Origin: Pterobdella sp. o SKG-2022
Lineage: Eukaryota > Annelida > Clitellata > Hirudinida > Piscicolidae
DNA length: 64,000 nt
Assembly (NCBI GenBank): GCA_964035795.1
Contig: OZ038321.1
Location: 1,446,030 to 1,510,029 of the forward strand
Reading direction: 5' to 3'
Shown here: in pieces, positions 12,721-24,759 of the stretch
Layout of the letters: every line of letters starts with the position of its first letter
Numbering within the stretch: position 1 is the first letter of the stretch
Made by a program: the position numbers and the translations under genes
The notes under the pieces: generated by a model
What the model saw: the letters and a program-made list of their open reading frames with translations, nothing else
Databases searched by the model: none
What the model was told of the DNA's origin: nothing

Positions 12721-15700
12721 ATGTCAGCCATTGCTAAATTTTACGAGGGTAAAACCATACTAATAACTGGTGTCACTGGTTTTATGGGCAAAGTTCTCTT
12801 GGAGAAATTGCTTAGATCGTGTGGTGACGTTCGCAAAATATATGTTTTAATACGCCCAAAGAAGGGACACTGCGTTAACACACGTTTAGAACACTTGTTT
12901 GATTCAAAAGTACGTCATTACACATTTATTTACACATTAATATATTCCAATGTTCATGTAATTTTAACAACAAAACCTTTATTCATCATCGATACAAACA
13001 GCTTTTCCACAATGTTCGAGAAAAATTCGGAACTGATGAGCTTCAAAAAAGAGTTGTACCAGTAGCTGGGGATATTTTGGAGCCAAAACTGGGTCTGTCA
13101 ACAGAGGATGAAGAAGTTTTGGGAAAAGAAGTTAACATAGTTTTCCACTCTGCTGCCACAGTTCGCTTCGATGAACCATTAGTGTGAGTGTTCAAAACTT
13201 GAAGTATAAAATCGTTATAATCATTTGGAAGTTTATTTTAACTTCCATAATTTAAAATATTCAATGTTTTTGTTTTGATTCCAAAGAGTTCACTTCAATT
13301 TTCTTGAATTTTCAAGCCTGACAGTAACTTATTCAACACAATTTTAAGTTTTAGTCAGGATGACATAAGGTTCTTCATAAATTAAATAGTTAATTTAACA
13401 TGGCATGGATAACCCAAAAGTGAACGCTCAATAAATACAAATCTGTATAGAAGACTAACAAATCATAAAAAATATAATGAAACTTAATATCAAAATAACA
13501 AGTTATATAAAAAATCTTTAAATCTTATATATATTCAAATGAAAACACTTTTAGGAGTTTATTTTATTCCACGAAGCTTTCCGTAAGATGAACTTACATT
13601 ATCAAGTGGAGGTACAAAAAACTTTCAAAACTTGTTTCTCAATGTAACAATATATTAAAATAATCTCAAAACCTAACATCTCACTGAGGTAAATGATCAA
13701 TAAGTAGAATGTCAAACAAACAGACAACAGCAATAGACAACAGAACATTATACAAGACATTCTGACCAATCACCACACACCAAAATGTCTTTGAAGATTA
13801 ATGTCATATTGAGTACTTGATAGCCAAAACAAAAACAAAAAATAACTAAAATAAAATCTATAAAAATAAGAATAATGATAAAATATTATTTTTATTATTC
13901 ATTATTTTTTTATAATCCATTAAAACAATAAACATGACTTGAAACTTTTCTAACCAATCACACACCAGCTTATCTGTCAAGATGAACGTTATAGGGGTTA
14001 ACATGGTGATTGAGCTGTGTAGGAAGATGCAAAGCTTGGAGGTCACTGTTTTATTTTTATTATTTAAAAAAAATTTTTTTTTTTCATTTTGTTGTTTATT
14101 TTTATTTTTTTGGAGTTTAGTGCTATATTTTTTGTGCGTTTTTTTATTTCTGTTTTTTTTGTTTTTATATTTTTATGTTGATTTTTTGTTTGTTTATTTA
14201 TGTTTTGTTTCATCTTCTCTATCATTTTTGTTAATTTTTATTTACTTTTTTCAATTTTTTTTATGTTTAATTTTTTGCTTATTTTTATTTAATTTTGTAT
14301 ATATAACATTGTTTTACTTTATTTTATATTTTTTCAATTTATTTTCTCCATTATTTTTTTTTAATTTCCAATTTTCAAACAAATATATATTTTTCCATTA
14401 CAAGATTTTTTTTTTGAAGAAAACTATTTTAAATTCCAAAATAAGCTCAATCTTGTCATACAACTTCCCCTCCATTATCATCTTTTCTAGTTTTTAGCTT
14501 CAGTTATTATCGTTGTTATCCTTATCATTATATTATCTTTCTCAACTTCTTATTTCAATCACTTGAAAACAAGTCTCTTATCAAACATTGAACCAAATTT
14601 TGAAACTCTGTTATCACGATAAAATAATTTTTACCTATCAGTTCACCACCAAAAATCATTATAATGAAAGTCAATTTATTTAGGACTTCATTCATCATCA
14701 TCAACGTCATCATCATCATCGTTGTCGTCGTCTTCACAGTCCCATCTTTTTGTGGTTAAACATAAAGAGATATAATAGTGTCAACTTAATAATAGCAATG
14801 TCCCTTACTTGATTGTTCTTTTAATTCCCATTTTTTGAGGCTGATAATACACAGGGGTAATTTATTTATTACTGTCATTGTAAATCGCTTTACCCTCTGC
14901 TGAGAAAAATGGGCTCTGAACAGAATGATGATGATGATGATGGCTTGAGAAACTTGAAGTTCCTTCTAAATAAATAACACATTTTTTTAGAGAAATCTTA
15001 TGTTCTTTTGTAAACTTGATTTTTATACAGTATAAACTTCAGATTGTAATTCATTAGAACAATGACAAAGTTTTACTTGTTGAAAATTTTAGCGTTATAA
15101 AATTTTCTCTACGTGCTCTTCTAAATCTTCATAAACTGAACTTTTACTGAAAATTATTTGAACACTTGAGTTAATTTTATTAAGTACAAAGCTTTTCGTT
15201 AACAAAGTAACATTATCAAGTACGTTAAAATTTTAACGTACTTGATAATGTTACTTTGTTAACGAAAAGCTTTGTACTTAATAAAATTACCTTTAGTGTT
15301 CAAATAATTTTCAGTATTTACTTTGACTAAAGAAGATTATTATGAAGTTTCACTGTGGGAAATTCAACTCACAGTTCAAAATATCATCAAAAATTTTAAA
15401 ATGCAACAAAAATATACAATACATGGCAGTAAAATTTATTTTTTTTATATACTTTGCGCTAATAAATAATCATCAAAATGAAAACAATTCTCTCAGAACC
15501 ATTTTCAAAGTTTTTTTATAAGGTACATTTGTACCTCCACTTGATAATGTAAGTTCATCTTACGGAAAGCTTCGTGGAATAAAATAAACTCCTAAAAGTG
15601 TTTTCATTTGAATATATATACATCATTAAAACATAATTCTCCTAAAAGTTGAACAAAAATAATATTCTTCTTCAAAAATATCTTATTCATGAGAGAAGCT

Positions 15701-18700
15701 CAGTACATTTATTTAACAAAAAACATTGAGATTATCTTTAGATTTTTTTGCTAGTTATTTATATTAGACTTGAGTGATCACCCTCCTCCAAACAATATGG
15801 TTCAATAAACACATTGCTTTGTGAGCTCATTTACTCACAAAGCTTTCACATAAGTATCATTCACGTACACACACACAAACACCACAATTTTAAGGCTCTA
15901 GTGCACATATCAACAGCATACGCCAACTGTGACCGGAAGTTGATCACTGAGAAGATCTATCCTCCTCCAATCAGCGCTCAGCAGATTATCAATGCCATTG
16001 AGTTAGTTGCTTTTATCTATCTCTCTATTTTTTAAAGACATCGTATGTTCTTTCGTAAACTTGAATTTTACCAGTAAACTTCAAATTATGAGGGTTTATA
16101 AAAACACGTAGGAAAAAATTTTTTATTTAGCTAAAATTTTGTCTATCTTTCTAAACAACCCAACATAATACCATCAACCTACCAACAAACTCAAATAAAC
16201 ATCCGATATGAAATCATAAAGCAACCCAAATGGGTGGTAAATATCCTTTCAAACAGCCACCAATCCCTCAACTTAATATCATCATTCAATTAATTAATCA
16301 AAACCCCATTTGTACACCACAACCCCACCTCCTCCCCAAGATGGATGAGTGAGGACGTGGTGACAGCACTGACACCAAAGATCATCAAACCACGTCCCAA
16401 CACCTATACCTTCACCAAAGCCATAGCTGAGAGCCTCCTCGAGCAACATGCCAGTGACCTGCCTGTCACCATTGTGAGGCCTTCCATTGTTGGTGCTTCA
16501 TGGGTAGAGCCTTTCCAGGTGATGGATGGATGGATGAATGGGGATGTAGTTATATAGAATGATAGATAGATAGATAAATAAATATATAAATAACGACATG
16601 ACAGGGCTGGGTAGACAACTTCAATGGACCAAGTGGTCTCTTAGCAGCTGTTAGTAACACCCCTTCGTTTGATTCGTTAAAATATATTATTATTATTGTT
16701 GTTTAAAGTTTCAAAGTTGTTGTATTTTTTTATTGTTGTTATGAATAATATCAATTGTACAAATGAAAAACTTCATCAAAATTTTAGAGTTTCTTATACA
16801 ATTATTTCATGCTCAAAAAATTACAACCATCATCATCATCATCACCAACTTTTACCATTACCTCACTCACCACCACCCTCAAACCTTCCGCTATTAGCCC
16901 TCTACCCACCACCACCACTTTACCCACCAGATCGGCAAGGGTATCTTGAGGATAATGATGGGCAACCATGAGGCATGTGCTGACATCATCCCTGTCGATA
17001 TGGCTGTTAACCTCATCATAGCCTCAGCCTGGAATATCGCCACTGATAAGTTAGTTTGGGAGGGGGCTGGAAGAAGAGTGGGACGTTGTTATGGTGGTTC
17101 GATTGAGAGGTTGTTGATAATGTTTTGGTGGGAGGAGGGGTTGTTGATAGAGTTTTGAGAGGAGGAGGAGAAGAGGTAGTAAAGGGTGGTTAGAGGAAAG
17201 AGGAGGAAGATGAGTTGTGAATGGTGGTTGGGGAAGCTTGATGGGGGTTTGTTTTTAGGGAGGTTAATAGGGATTGAGTCATTTTGGGGGTTGTTGATTG
17301 TTTTTATTGGAAACTAACTGATTTTATAGGTTTTTTTGATATTAGTTGCTATTAAAATAACCCCACCCTCTCCTCCAGATCTCAACCTATCCCGGTCTTC
17401 AACTGCGCCACAGGTCAGCAGAACAAGCTAACATGGGGTCAAGTAGGTCAGTGCATAATGTTTTTTTTTGCTACTATATATACACTCATTCATATTGAGA
17501 CTACATGTATGTGTTGTATTAGGTGTGTTATTTGTGTTTTCTCTCTGATAGCTTAATTTATAGAGCTTCAGACTAGTTATCTAAAGTTACTGGCTTCGAT
17601 TCCGTGTTGAGTCTACACCACAAGGACTCATCTCACCACCAATACCCCCGTAACATTTTCTCATCCTACCACAGAAAGAGCTTCCCTAGAGTGCTTTAGT
17701 CGCAATCCTGTTGAAGGACCAGTCAGACTCCCTTACCCCAAGTTCACCCAGAATAAGTTTGTACTTTCGAATGTTGACGTCATGAATTTTTCTTTCCACC
17801 ATCATTCTGTTATTTTCTATCATAAAACGCCTTCATTCAAAACTTGGCATTTGGGATGTTGAGGTAGATCTTCGTACAAGCAGGATGAGGTGGTTCGGAC
17901 ATGTAGAGCGTAGCGTGGGTTGGATTTCTCAGGTGCGAAAGTTGGATTTAGCTACTTGCAAGAAGTCTGGTAGGCCCAAAAAGACTTGGAATGGGCTCAT
18001 ATTGAATGATAAAAGAAAGCTAGACATGGTTTGTGCGGATCCACTCGATCGCTCTGAATGGAAAGGCCGACTTCGAGATAGAACTTTCAAAAAGCCCAAC
18101 CCTTGGTAAAGGAAAACGGACTATAAAAAGGATTTGACGATGATTTAAAATTTTTCTTTTTAAACATCGTCTCTCCATCCATCTACAACCACTTTCCCTT
18201 TTCCACTATTCCTTCAACAACTACCATCTTTTCTCACTATTTCTCAATTTCATCCTTTTCTCACCACCACCCCATTTCATTCCACCTTCACCCACCCTTC
18301 ACCACCACTCCGCTCTCACACCCTTCACCACCACAAACCCATCTTTTCCCACAACCCCAACCACCAACCACTCCACCCAGAACATACTACCATATGATGC
18401 GATGGTTCGACCATTATCTTCCTGCATGGGCCATGGATGTGGGACTCAAACTGTGTGGACAGAAACCTATGTTAGAATGATGTGCTTCTTATTGTCTGTC
18501 TATCTCTTTGTTTGCTTGCTTGTTTTTTTTGCGTTTTTGTTTTTTGTTGAAGTGGATTTTTGGTGCTATATAAATTCTTGTTGTCGTATGGTTCATTTAA
18601 TTTTTTTGTTATTTTTAGAAGATCAAATTATAATCTGGTTTATTGACTGCTTAGTCGAATATTGTATTTATCGCAGCAATAATTACTCAACGACTATATA

Positions 18701-19903
18701 TTCCAAATATAGCATATTACTCAACCAATCAACATTACTAAAATCCTCAAACCACGCCTACAGGCTGATTCGGCTCCAGAACCGCCTATGGAAGTCAGTG
18801 CAGTGCCTGGAGTTCTTCACGAGTCATGAGTGGGGCTTTGAAGATTACAACGTCTCCAACCTTTTTGGCAAGATGTCGTTTGAAGATCAGGAGGTTTGTG
18901 GGCTGTGTGGTTTTTGGGGGAATGGTGGGAAGGTTTGCGTTGGTTTTTGCGTTTTTTTTATTAGTATTTTTATTATTTTTTCAAAGTTTTGATGAAATTT
19001 TAATATATCTAAAATTTCTTCATTGTTTTTGTTTTAGTTTCAAATGGTTTTGGCAAAGATTCGTCTATTTTTAGATTCATTTTTTAAATTTCAATAGTTT
19101 ATTTCTTATGTAAAATCTAATTGGTTGATTGATGGATCAACCATTTCTCCAGGAGTTTAACTTTGACGTGCGTCAAATTGATTGGACCGCCTACCTGGAA
19201 AACTATTGCCTGGGAGTCAAAAAATTCGTGTTGAAGGAGGACACAAAAAACCTATTGAAGGCCAGGAAAGCTTTGCAGAGGTTGGCTGACATTTTTATCG
19301 TTTTTATTTTTGTTTTTTTTGCTAACATTTTTATTATTTTTTCTGTTATTACTGCTATTTTGTTATTTTTTCTGTTATTGTTGTTCATTAAGCATTATTA
19401 TTGCTTTTTTTATTATTGATGTTATTATTATTCATCATTATAATTTTTTTTCGTTATTATTTATGATCTTTCGTTTGTAAGTCGAAAATACATTCACAAG
19501 TTTTTTCAATCATAAATATGCCTAATTCTAAAATATTTTTAATATTATTATCACAATTTTCATTTTTATTATTACATTTATTGTTATTATTATCCTAATT
19601 TTTATTAGTATCACAATTTTTATTTTTATTATTATTAAAATTATTATTATTATTACTATTATCTCAATTTTCATTTTTATTATTATTTTTATACTCATTT
19701 AAAATCATCCTCTCTCCCCCAGATTAATACTACGTAACCGACTTAAGCACCTACTTGTGGTTTTTTCCTTCATGTCGGTCTTCTACTTCTCCAAGGCGTC
19801 CAAAGTGGCCCACACCATCAACTTCACCCTCCTCTCGCTCCTCTACCGCCTCTACTCCAACATTCTCAGCCTCTTCCGCTGGGTTTCCGTGCCGTTCGTT
19901 TAA
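12721..19903 (+). CDS. FAR: Fatty acyl-CoA reductase (one internal exon not found)
   Basis: Exons: 12721-12909, 13002-13183, 13969-14041, 15895-16001, 16341-16518, 16605-16649, 16931-17049, 17379-17446, 18381-18470, 18764-18893, 19153-19280, 19723-19903. All junctions keep frame except 17446/18381, where a phase-1 end meets a phase-2 start, so an exon of 3n+1 bases is missing. The enzyme reduces long-chain acyl-CoA to fatty alcohol with NADPH, for ether lipids and waxes. Seen: an N-terminal Rossmann motif [26 protein letters not shown]; the catalytic Y-x-x-x-K as Y-T-F-T-K-A; V-R-P-S-I-V-G; a FAR_C region from 18381 (H-Y-L-P-A-W-A-M-D); and a hydrophobic C-terminal segment that probably anchors it to the peroxisome or ER membrane. 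About 496 residues are recovered; family members are near 515. Introns carry foldbacks, a SINE and a LINE tail. Confidence 0.92.
13525..13618 (+). repeat. Left copy of a 92-base inverted repeat flanking FAR exon 3
   Basis: From 'tatatatattcaaatg' to 'aagtggaggtacaaa', this is by eye an exact reverse complement of 15528-15620. It contains 'ccacgaagctttccgtaaga', a variant of the foldback core found elsewhere in the window. Confidence 0.85.
14870..14945 (+). repeat. Dispersed repeat end with a GATGAT tail
   Basis: 'accctctgctgagaaaaatg' followed by 'ggctctgaacagaatgatg' resembles 55785-55825 ('aacctctgctgaaaaaaagt', 'gcctctaaacataatggtaa'). Two diverged copies of a short element with a tail of GAT units. 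Confidence 0.5.
15145..15318. repeat. Foldback element with a perfect 118-base palindromic core
   Basis: The centre is between 15230 and 15231. Bases 15172-15230 and 15231-15289 are exact reverse complements by eye; similarity continues outward to about 15145 and 15318 with a few mismatches. The arms hold 'acaaagcttttcgttaac'. The right flank 15265-15316 recurs exactly at 61915-61966. Confidence 0.9.
15528..15620 (-). repeat. Right copy of the 92-base inverted repeat flanking FAR exon 3
   Basis: Reverse complement of 13525-13618. Part of it ('aaaataaact' to 'tttcatttgaatata') also recurs, diverged, at about 30660-30705. Confidence 0.85.
17540..17605 (+). mobile_element. SINE tRNA-like head in a FAR intron
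   Basis: A-box-like 'tagcttaatttatagagc', an anticodon-stem-like 'cagactagttatctaaag' and a B-box-like 'ggcttcgattccg' occur in tRNA order. Same head as at 41100-41165 and, on the minus strand, 53965-54030. Diverged; not a functional tRNA. Confidence 0.65.
17815..18130 (+). pseudogene. 3' end of a LINE inserted in a FAR intron
   Basis: The frame reads L-G-I-W-D-V-E, then [11 protein letters not shown], then G-R-P-K-K-T-W, ending [13 protein letters not shown] at 18109. R-W-F-G-H-V-x-R and G-R-P-x-x-x-W are hallmarks of the C-terminal tail of many non-LTR retrotransposon ORF2 proteins. The last 90 or so bases recur at 25830-25935. No RT domain is present. Confidence 0.8.
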
Positions 19904-22815
19904 AAGGAGGATTTATCATTATTTTTTTTTGTTTTCATCATTATTTTTTATTTATATTATTATTATTAGAGAATTTTTTTTTATTCTTTTTTTGTTTTTA
20001 TGGTGATGGGCGGGATTGAGATTATGACAGTGATAATGCCGATAAAAGCTATATTATAAGGAATATGATAACAATAGCAATTTTTTTAATTAATAACAAT
20101 AGCTGTGAATTTTGTTTTGTTTTGAGATTTATATTCAATATAATAGTAAATGCTAATAATAAAGAATAATAATATTAATAAGAAGAATAATAATAATAAT
20201 AAAGAATAATAATAATAATGTATGGTTTACATCATCGCGATGACGTCACACCCAGTGAGTGCCCTGTCTTACAGCTTGTATCATGAGATTTTTTCCCTTT
20301 GTTCAAGTGTTAGTGATTGTTATTTATTATTTTTCTTATTGTTACTATTATTATTATTATTTATTATTATTATTGTTGTTGTTTTTATTCTTTTTTTTAA
20401 TTATTTTTTATCATCATATTTTTTGTTTTCTTATTGTTTTCATTATAATTATTTTCTTTGTTACTCTTAGTTATTATATATATATTATTGTTTTTATTAT
20501 CAGTTGTTAATAATATAGAATCAAACGTTTTTCCAATCGACATTCTTCCAAAACTTTATGCAATTTTTCCATCGCATTTTGATCTATCATAACTTCAAAG
20601 TTGGTTAATAATAATAATAATAATAATAATAATGCTATTTTTATTACTGTTATTAAAAAAAAGTTTTTGATTTAAAATCTTGTTTTGAAATAACAGTCAA
20701 GTTTTTCCAAATTTGTTTTTGCCATTATATGTTTCATATGATGGTGATGATGATGATGATGATGATGATTGTTATCATCAATTTTTTCGGAATCAAAAGC
20801 CAATTATCAATAATAAGTCATTGTGAATCATTGAAAACACCAAAGTTTAATGCATTTTATGGATCGTTATAATTTTATCATTTTAATTAACATTAACTTT
20901 TAAAATTCACTTCCGTTTTTAAAATTTTTGAATAATTTTCACAAATATATTATTTTAACTCCAATATTTTTTTTTATTTTTAGGCTTTTTAATTTTGTAT
21001 TATATTATATCATTTTACTTTTTATATTATATTTTTAATTTCATATTATATTATATTATTATTTAGACTTTTCCATCGTTCCGGTTATGTATTTAAACCT
21101 GGTATAACAATTACTATGTGAGGGCATGTAGAAATTTTGAATCTCTGTTCTCTTAGAGGTTCAACTAAATACCACAATCAAATTATTTTTCTTTTCGTTT
21201 AAATGTGAATTTTGATTTCAATGATCATTATTTTTTTTTAATCAAAATTTATTTTTTCCTAATTTAAAAAAAAAATTTTTTTCTAATTTTTTTAATTCAT
21301 TTTTTTTTCTTTCTTCATTCCTAATCATTATCTTTGATTTTTTGAAATTATTTTTCAAAATTTTTCTATCATTTCTATTCAACCATTATTTTTTTTTTAT
21401 CAACGTTATTCGTTAATCATTCGTTGGCGATCAATCATAATTGATGACATCATGTTCAAATGCCTATATAACCATTTCATCAAAAAATTCCACGTTTTTC
21501 GATTCTTTTGGGTAATTAGTATTAATTTTCAACGTATTAAAATTCTTTCCAATCAAGATATTATTTTTGAATTTACTATGTATAATATGCGAGAATGCAT
21601 ATAAGAAGCACAAAAGAGTTTGAAAACTAATTAACTTTGGGCGTGTATATTCACCGAGTAGGAGATTCCTATATGCAAATCTGTGTTAAATATATATAAA
21701 ATATGTGTCTGGTAAGCGAGGTTCCGTGGGAGAATCTTTTTAAGTATGTGAAGATTTTATCAAGTCAAAGTAAAATATGAAACTTCCTTAAACACTGATA
21801 GTTTTCATTATAAAGTACGAAGCTTTTTGTTAACAGTGTAGCGTTTTCAAGTATTGAACCTAAGTGAAAGTGGTACACTTTTAACAAGGATTAACTATAC
21901 TAGCCTTTTATCACAAAAACGATTTGAATCACTTATTAAGTGAATAATTTAATTAATAAAAGTGTTTGATTCAATTCTTTTTTAATTTTTTATATTATTA
22001 TTGTTATTATTATTCTTATTCATATTGTTATTGTTATCATTTATACTATTATTATTATTATTTTAACAAGAAGTTTTGTATTTTATGATGAAAACTATTA
22101 AAAATGTTGTAGGTATATGGGATCCTTTGATTGAAATCTTTGTAGTTTAAAGAAAATAGTTGGTTGTTTTATGGGTTTTCTTAACCATTCCTTTGTTGAG
22201 CTCTTGGCTTTCAGTTTTCCATTATTGGTGGTTTTTTGAATAAAATTTCAAATTTTTCAAAATTTTGAATTGAAAAAATTGAGTTAGAAGAAAAATTAGA
22301 TTTGAACTAGATGAAAAAACCTTCAAACATGAAAAGTCAAAAAAGTTGGAAATTCAAAAAATTAATTGGAAAGTTGCCATTGTAGATATTTTCATAAAAT
22401 ATAATATCAGATTTTATGTTATAGACTGAAGCATCTGTTAATAATTAATATTTGGCTTTTTTTATCTGATAAATTTTTTGCCCAAAATTTCTTATTTTTA
22501 TTGAATATTTTTTTAAAATAAAATTTATTGATTTTTCTTTGTATATTAAGCGGTTCAACTTTGACGTACGAATATAGCCGTCATAAGTTGTTTTCTCCTT
22601 CAACTCTTTTAAATACGAGCAAAAACGACTTGTATTCGAACCAAAGTTCCAGTTTCTCACGAAACTTATATAAACTTCTTAATTGATTTCTGATACAAAA
22701 AGTAACATGCATTTATATACTACAAATATCAAGAGTAGTTTTCAAACAAGAGTGAGTAACCATTCCTAATTTTTTCTACACTTAATGTATAACTTGCTTT
22801 ATTTATTTATTTCAG
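19904..22815. other. Intergenic AT-rich region downstream of FAR
   Basis: Long runs of TTA/TTT and ATT repeats, an AAT-rich block (20155-20220), a (GAT)n block near 20740-20770 and a half foldback near 21815-21860 ('acgaagctttttgttaac'). ORFs here are low-complexity Phe/Tyr/Ile artefacts. The 5' exon(s) of the gene ending at 23762 may lie near 22550-22755. Confidence 0.5.
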
Positions 22816-23762
22816 AAATAAACTCAGAGCGGCTTTGACAAAAAAACAAGAGGCTCTTCAACGCTTAAAAAATGGCAAGTTGATGAAAGAAACCTCGGAC
22901 GAATCGAACACGTTTGATTGTCTGATAATGCTCAACGTGAGTTGCAGTTTTTTTTTAAATACTTGAATCTATGAAAAAAAAAGACCAGAGCATAGGTTAT
23001 CGAAATATATCAAATAATTTGATTATAGAATATTTAGTTTTATTTGATTTTAATATTAAAAAATTTGATAAAAAAGAATTTTAAAGCGATGACCAAGGTT
23101 TCTGCATAACATAATATTCTAGCTAATTCTTGAATAATTCTTTGAAAAAGATGATGTAATGAGGATGGGTATTCCGGTAGTGTAAAACGGATAATAGTGA
23201 TAGTTATTATTATTGTGGTGATAATGATGCTTATATCGATAATGGTTAAGGTTTTGGTATTAAGAAAGTTAATAGTGGCCATCATATTAGCGGTAACAAT
23301 TTTGATTGAATTACATTTAAGCATTATAAGTATCGAGATCTTTATAAGTTTATAAATAACAATGATGATCCAGTTGTGAGAGGCTGAAGAAGGGTTCGAT
23401 CTGGCAAAATGGCGAACATGGAAGGGAGTGAGATCGAAAAAAAAAAGAAAAAAAGGTGTGAAGAGGTGAAAGGAAGTGAAAGGTGCAGTGGTGAAAAGGC
23501 GTTTGCCTTCAAAAAGAAGACGGGTTTGGCTGTTTGTTGGTCTGTGGTGCATTGGGGATTCGTTTCAGATCTTTTGCAGATTCGCCGAGGTGTTCGGTTA
23601 TTTATAAAAGTTTTTTTCACAAGCAATGTTAATTTCTCTGTAAATTATTTAGTTTTTAGAGTTTGTTCAAACAGATTGCCATCTTGCACTTTCAAACTGA
23701 TTTTAAACATTTTTTTTCAGTTTGCAGCATCCATTTTGAAGCTGGCGGAGTATTTGAGATAA
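22816..23762 (+). CDS. Two terminal exons of an unidentified gene
   Basis: Exon 22816-22936 follows a 'tttatttcag' acceptor and ends at 'aac|gtgagt'; exon 23721-23762 follows 'tttttttcag' and ends in TAA. Both are in phase. The joined tail reads N-K-L-R-A-A-L-T-K-K-Q-E-A-L-Q-R-L-K, then S-N-T-F-D-C-L-I-M-L-N, then F-A-A-S-I-L-K-L-A-E-Y-L-R-stop. It is helical and charged, suggesting a small coiled-coil protein. An upstream piece with a donor at 22753 keeps frame but shows no start codon in that frame. I do not recognise the family. Confidence 0.45.
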
Positions 23763-24316
23763 TCGTTTAAAATGTTTGTAGGAGGTTTTGAAGACATCTT
23801 TTTAAGAGTATTCTATTTTTATATGTATTTAATTTATAAAAATATGGTGTAGTGATATACACAAAAAAAGAAAAAAAGAAAAAGGAAAAAATGGAAACTA
23901 GCTGGACCAATCACTTAGTCTGGACATGCTCAAAAGAAATAAAATAAAGATGAAATATCTGAGAAGAGAGGAAAGAATTGAAGATCAAAGAAGATTCAAG
24001 GAGGTCTTTGCCAGTATATCACTACACAAATGTTTATAATTAAAAGTTTTTGAATAATCTTTTTATAATTGCGTATTAGATTTTTAAGTTTTAAAAACTT
24101 AATACGTGCAAGTTTTGAAACGATGTCTTCAAAACTGTTTTCCCTGCAAACTAAATTTAAAAGGTTATCAAATCTTTTTTTATTTTATCCACAAATACTC
24201 TGTGGAATGAACGCTTACATTCAGATTGAAATTGTGAGAACAATCTGTCTACAATAAACTCAGGAGACTCAACGATTAATAGAATAATTAATATGCTTGA
24301 GATCGAAATATTTTAA

Positions 24317-24574
24317 ATGGTTGAAAGTCCGAACGAGTTGAATTTCGTTCTGAAACTTGAGTCTCCGATCGCCGGACCGACTATGAGCCCAGTCTTCCAA
24401 AAAGTGGACTTCCCCCCTCTCCCTTCTCTAGAAAAAAGAACAAACAGTCCAAACACGGGTTGCTGGCCTTCACCCATGAATCATGCGGCTGAAAGCTTCA
24501 AGTGCCTATTAAATATTGGAGCTCAAGACTTCTCTTTTTTTCTAGTTTTGATTTTAACTAATTTCTTGTGTTGA
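24317..24574 (+). CDS. Small ORF of unknown nature
   Basis: 85 codons, richer in G+C and Pro/Ser codons than its flanks (E-S-P-I-A-G-P-T-M-S-P-V-F, then N-T-G-C-W-P-S-P-M-N-H). A possible polyadenylation signal follows at about 24608. No family is recognised, and it could be a piece of a mobile element, given the surrounding LINE debris. Listed because its composition looks coding. Confidence 0.25.
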   Translation: MVESPNELNFVLKLESPIAGPTMSPVFQKVDFPPLPSLEKRTNSPNTGCWPSPMNHAAESFKCLLNIGAQDFSFFLVLILTNFLC

Positions 24575-24759
24575 TTTATATTCAACTTTATTTTGTTGAT
24601 TGTATGCAATAAACCAATTCAAATATTTTTTTGAGTTTAATTCTGAACATGAAGTTATGTGGTGAATTTTTGAACAGAAGAACCTACATATGTAAAATTG
24701 TTGTTTACAAGACAACTTATCAACTTTTTAGCAAAGTTTAGTGCGGGCAAGCTCACATC

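Noticed and set aside
13982..14497. 171-codon Phe/Leu-rich ORF, seemingly multi-membrane
   Set aside because: Only its first 20 codons are FAR exon 3; the rest is T-rich intron sequence past a good donor at 14042.
21600..21750. Possible small nuclear or spliced-leader RNA ('atgcaaat' box, 'ctggtaagcgagg', T-run)
   Set aside because: Octamer-like box and a donor-like motif are present, but no Sm site with flanking stem-loops and no match to known snRNA sequence could be made out.
23040..23762. Overlapping ORFs on both strands at 23.0-23.8 kb
   Set aside because: They lie across the intron between two exons of the unidentified gene; composition and overlaps suggest repeat-derived sequence and no family match was seen.
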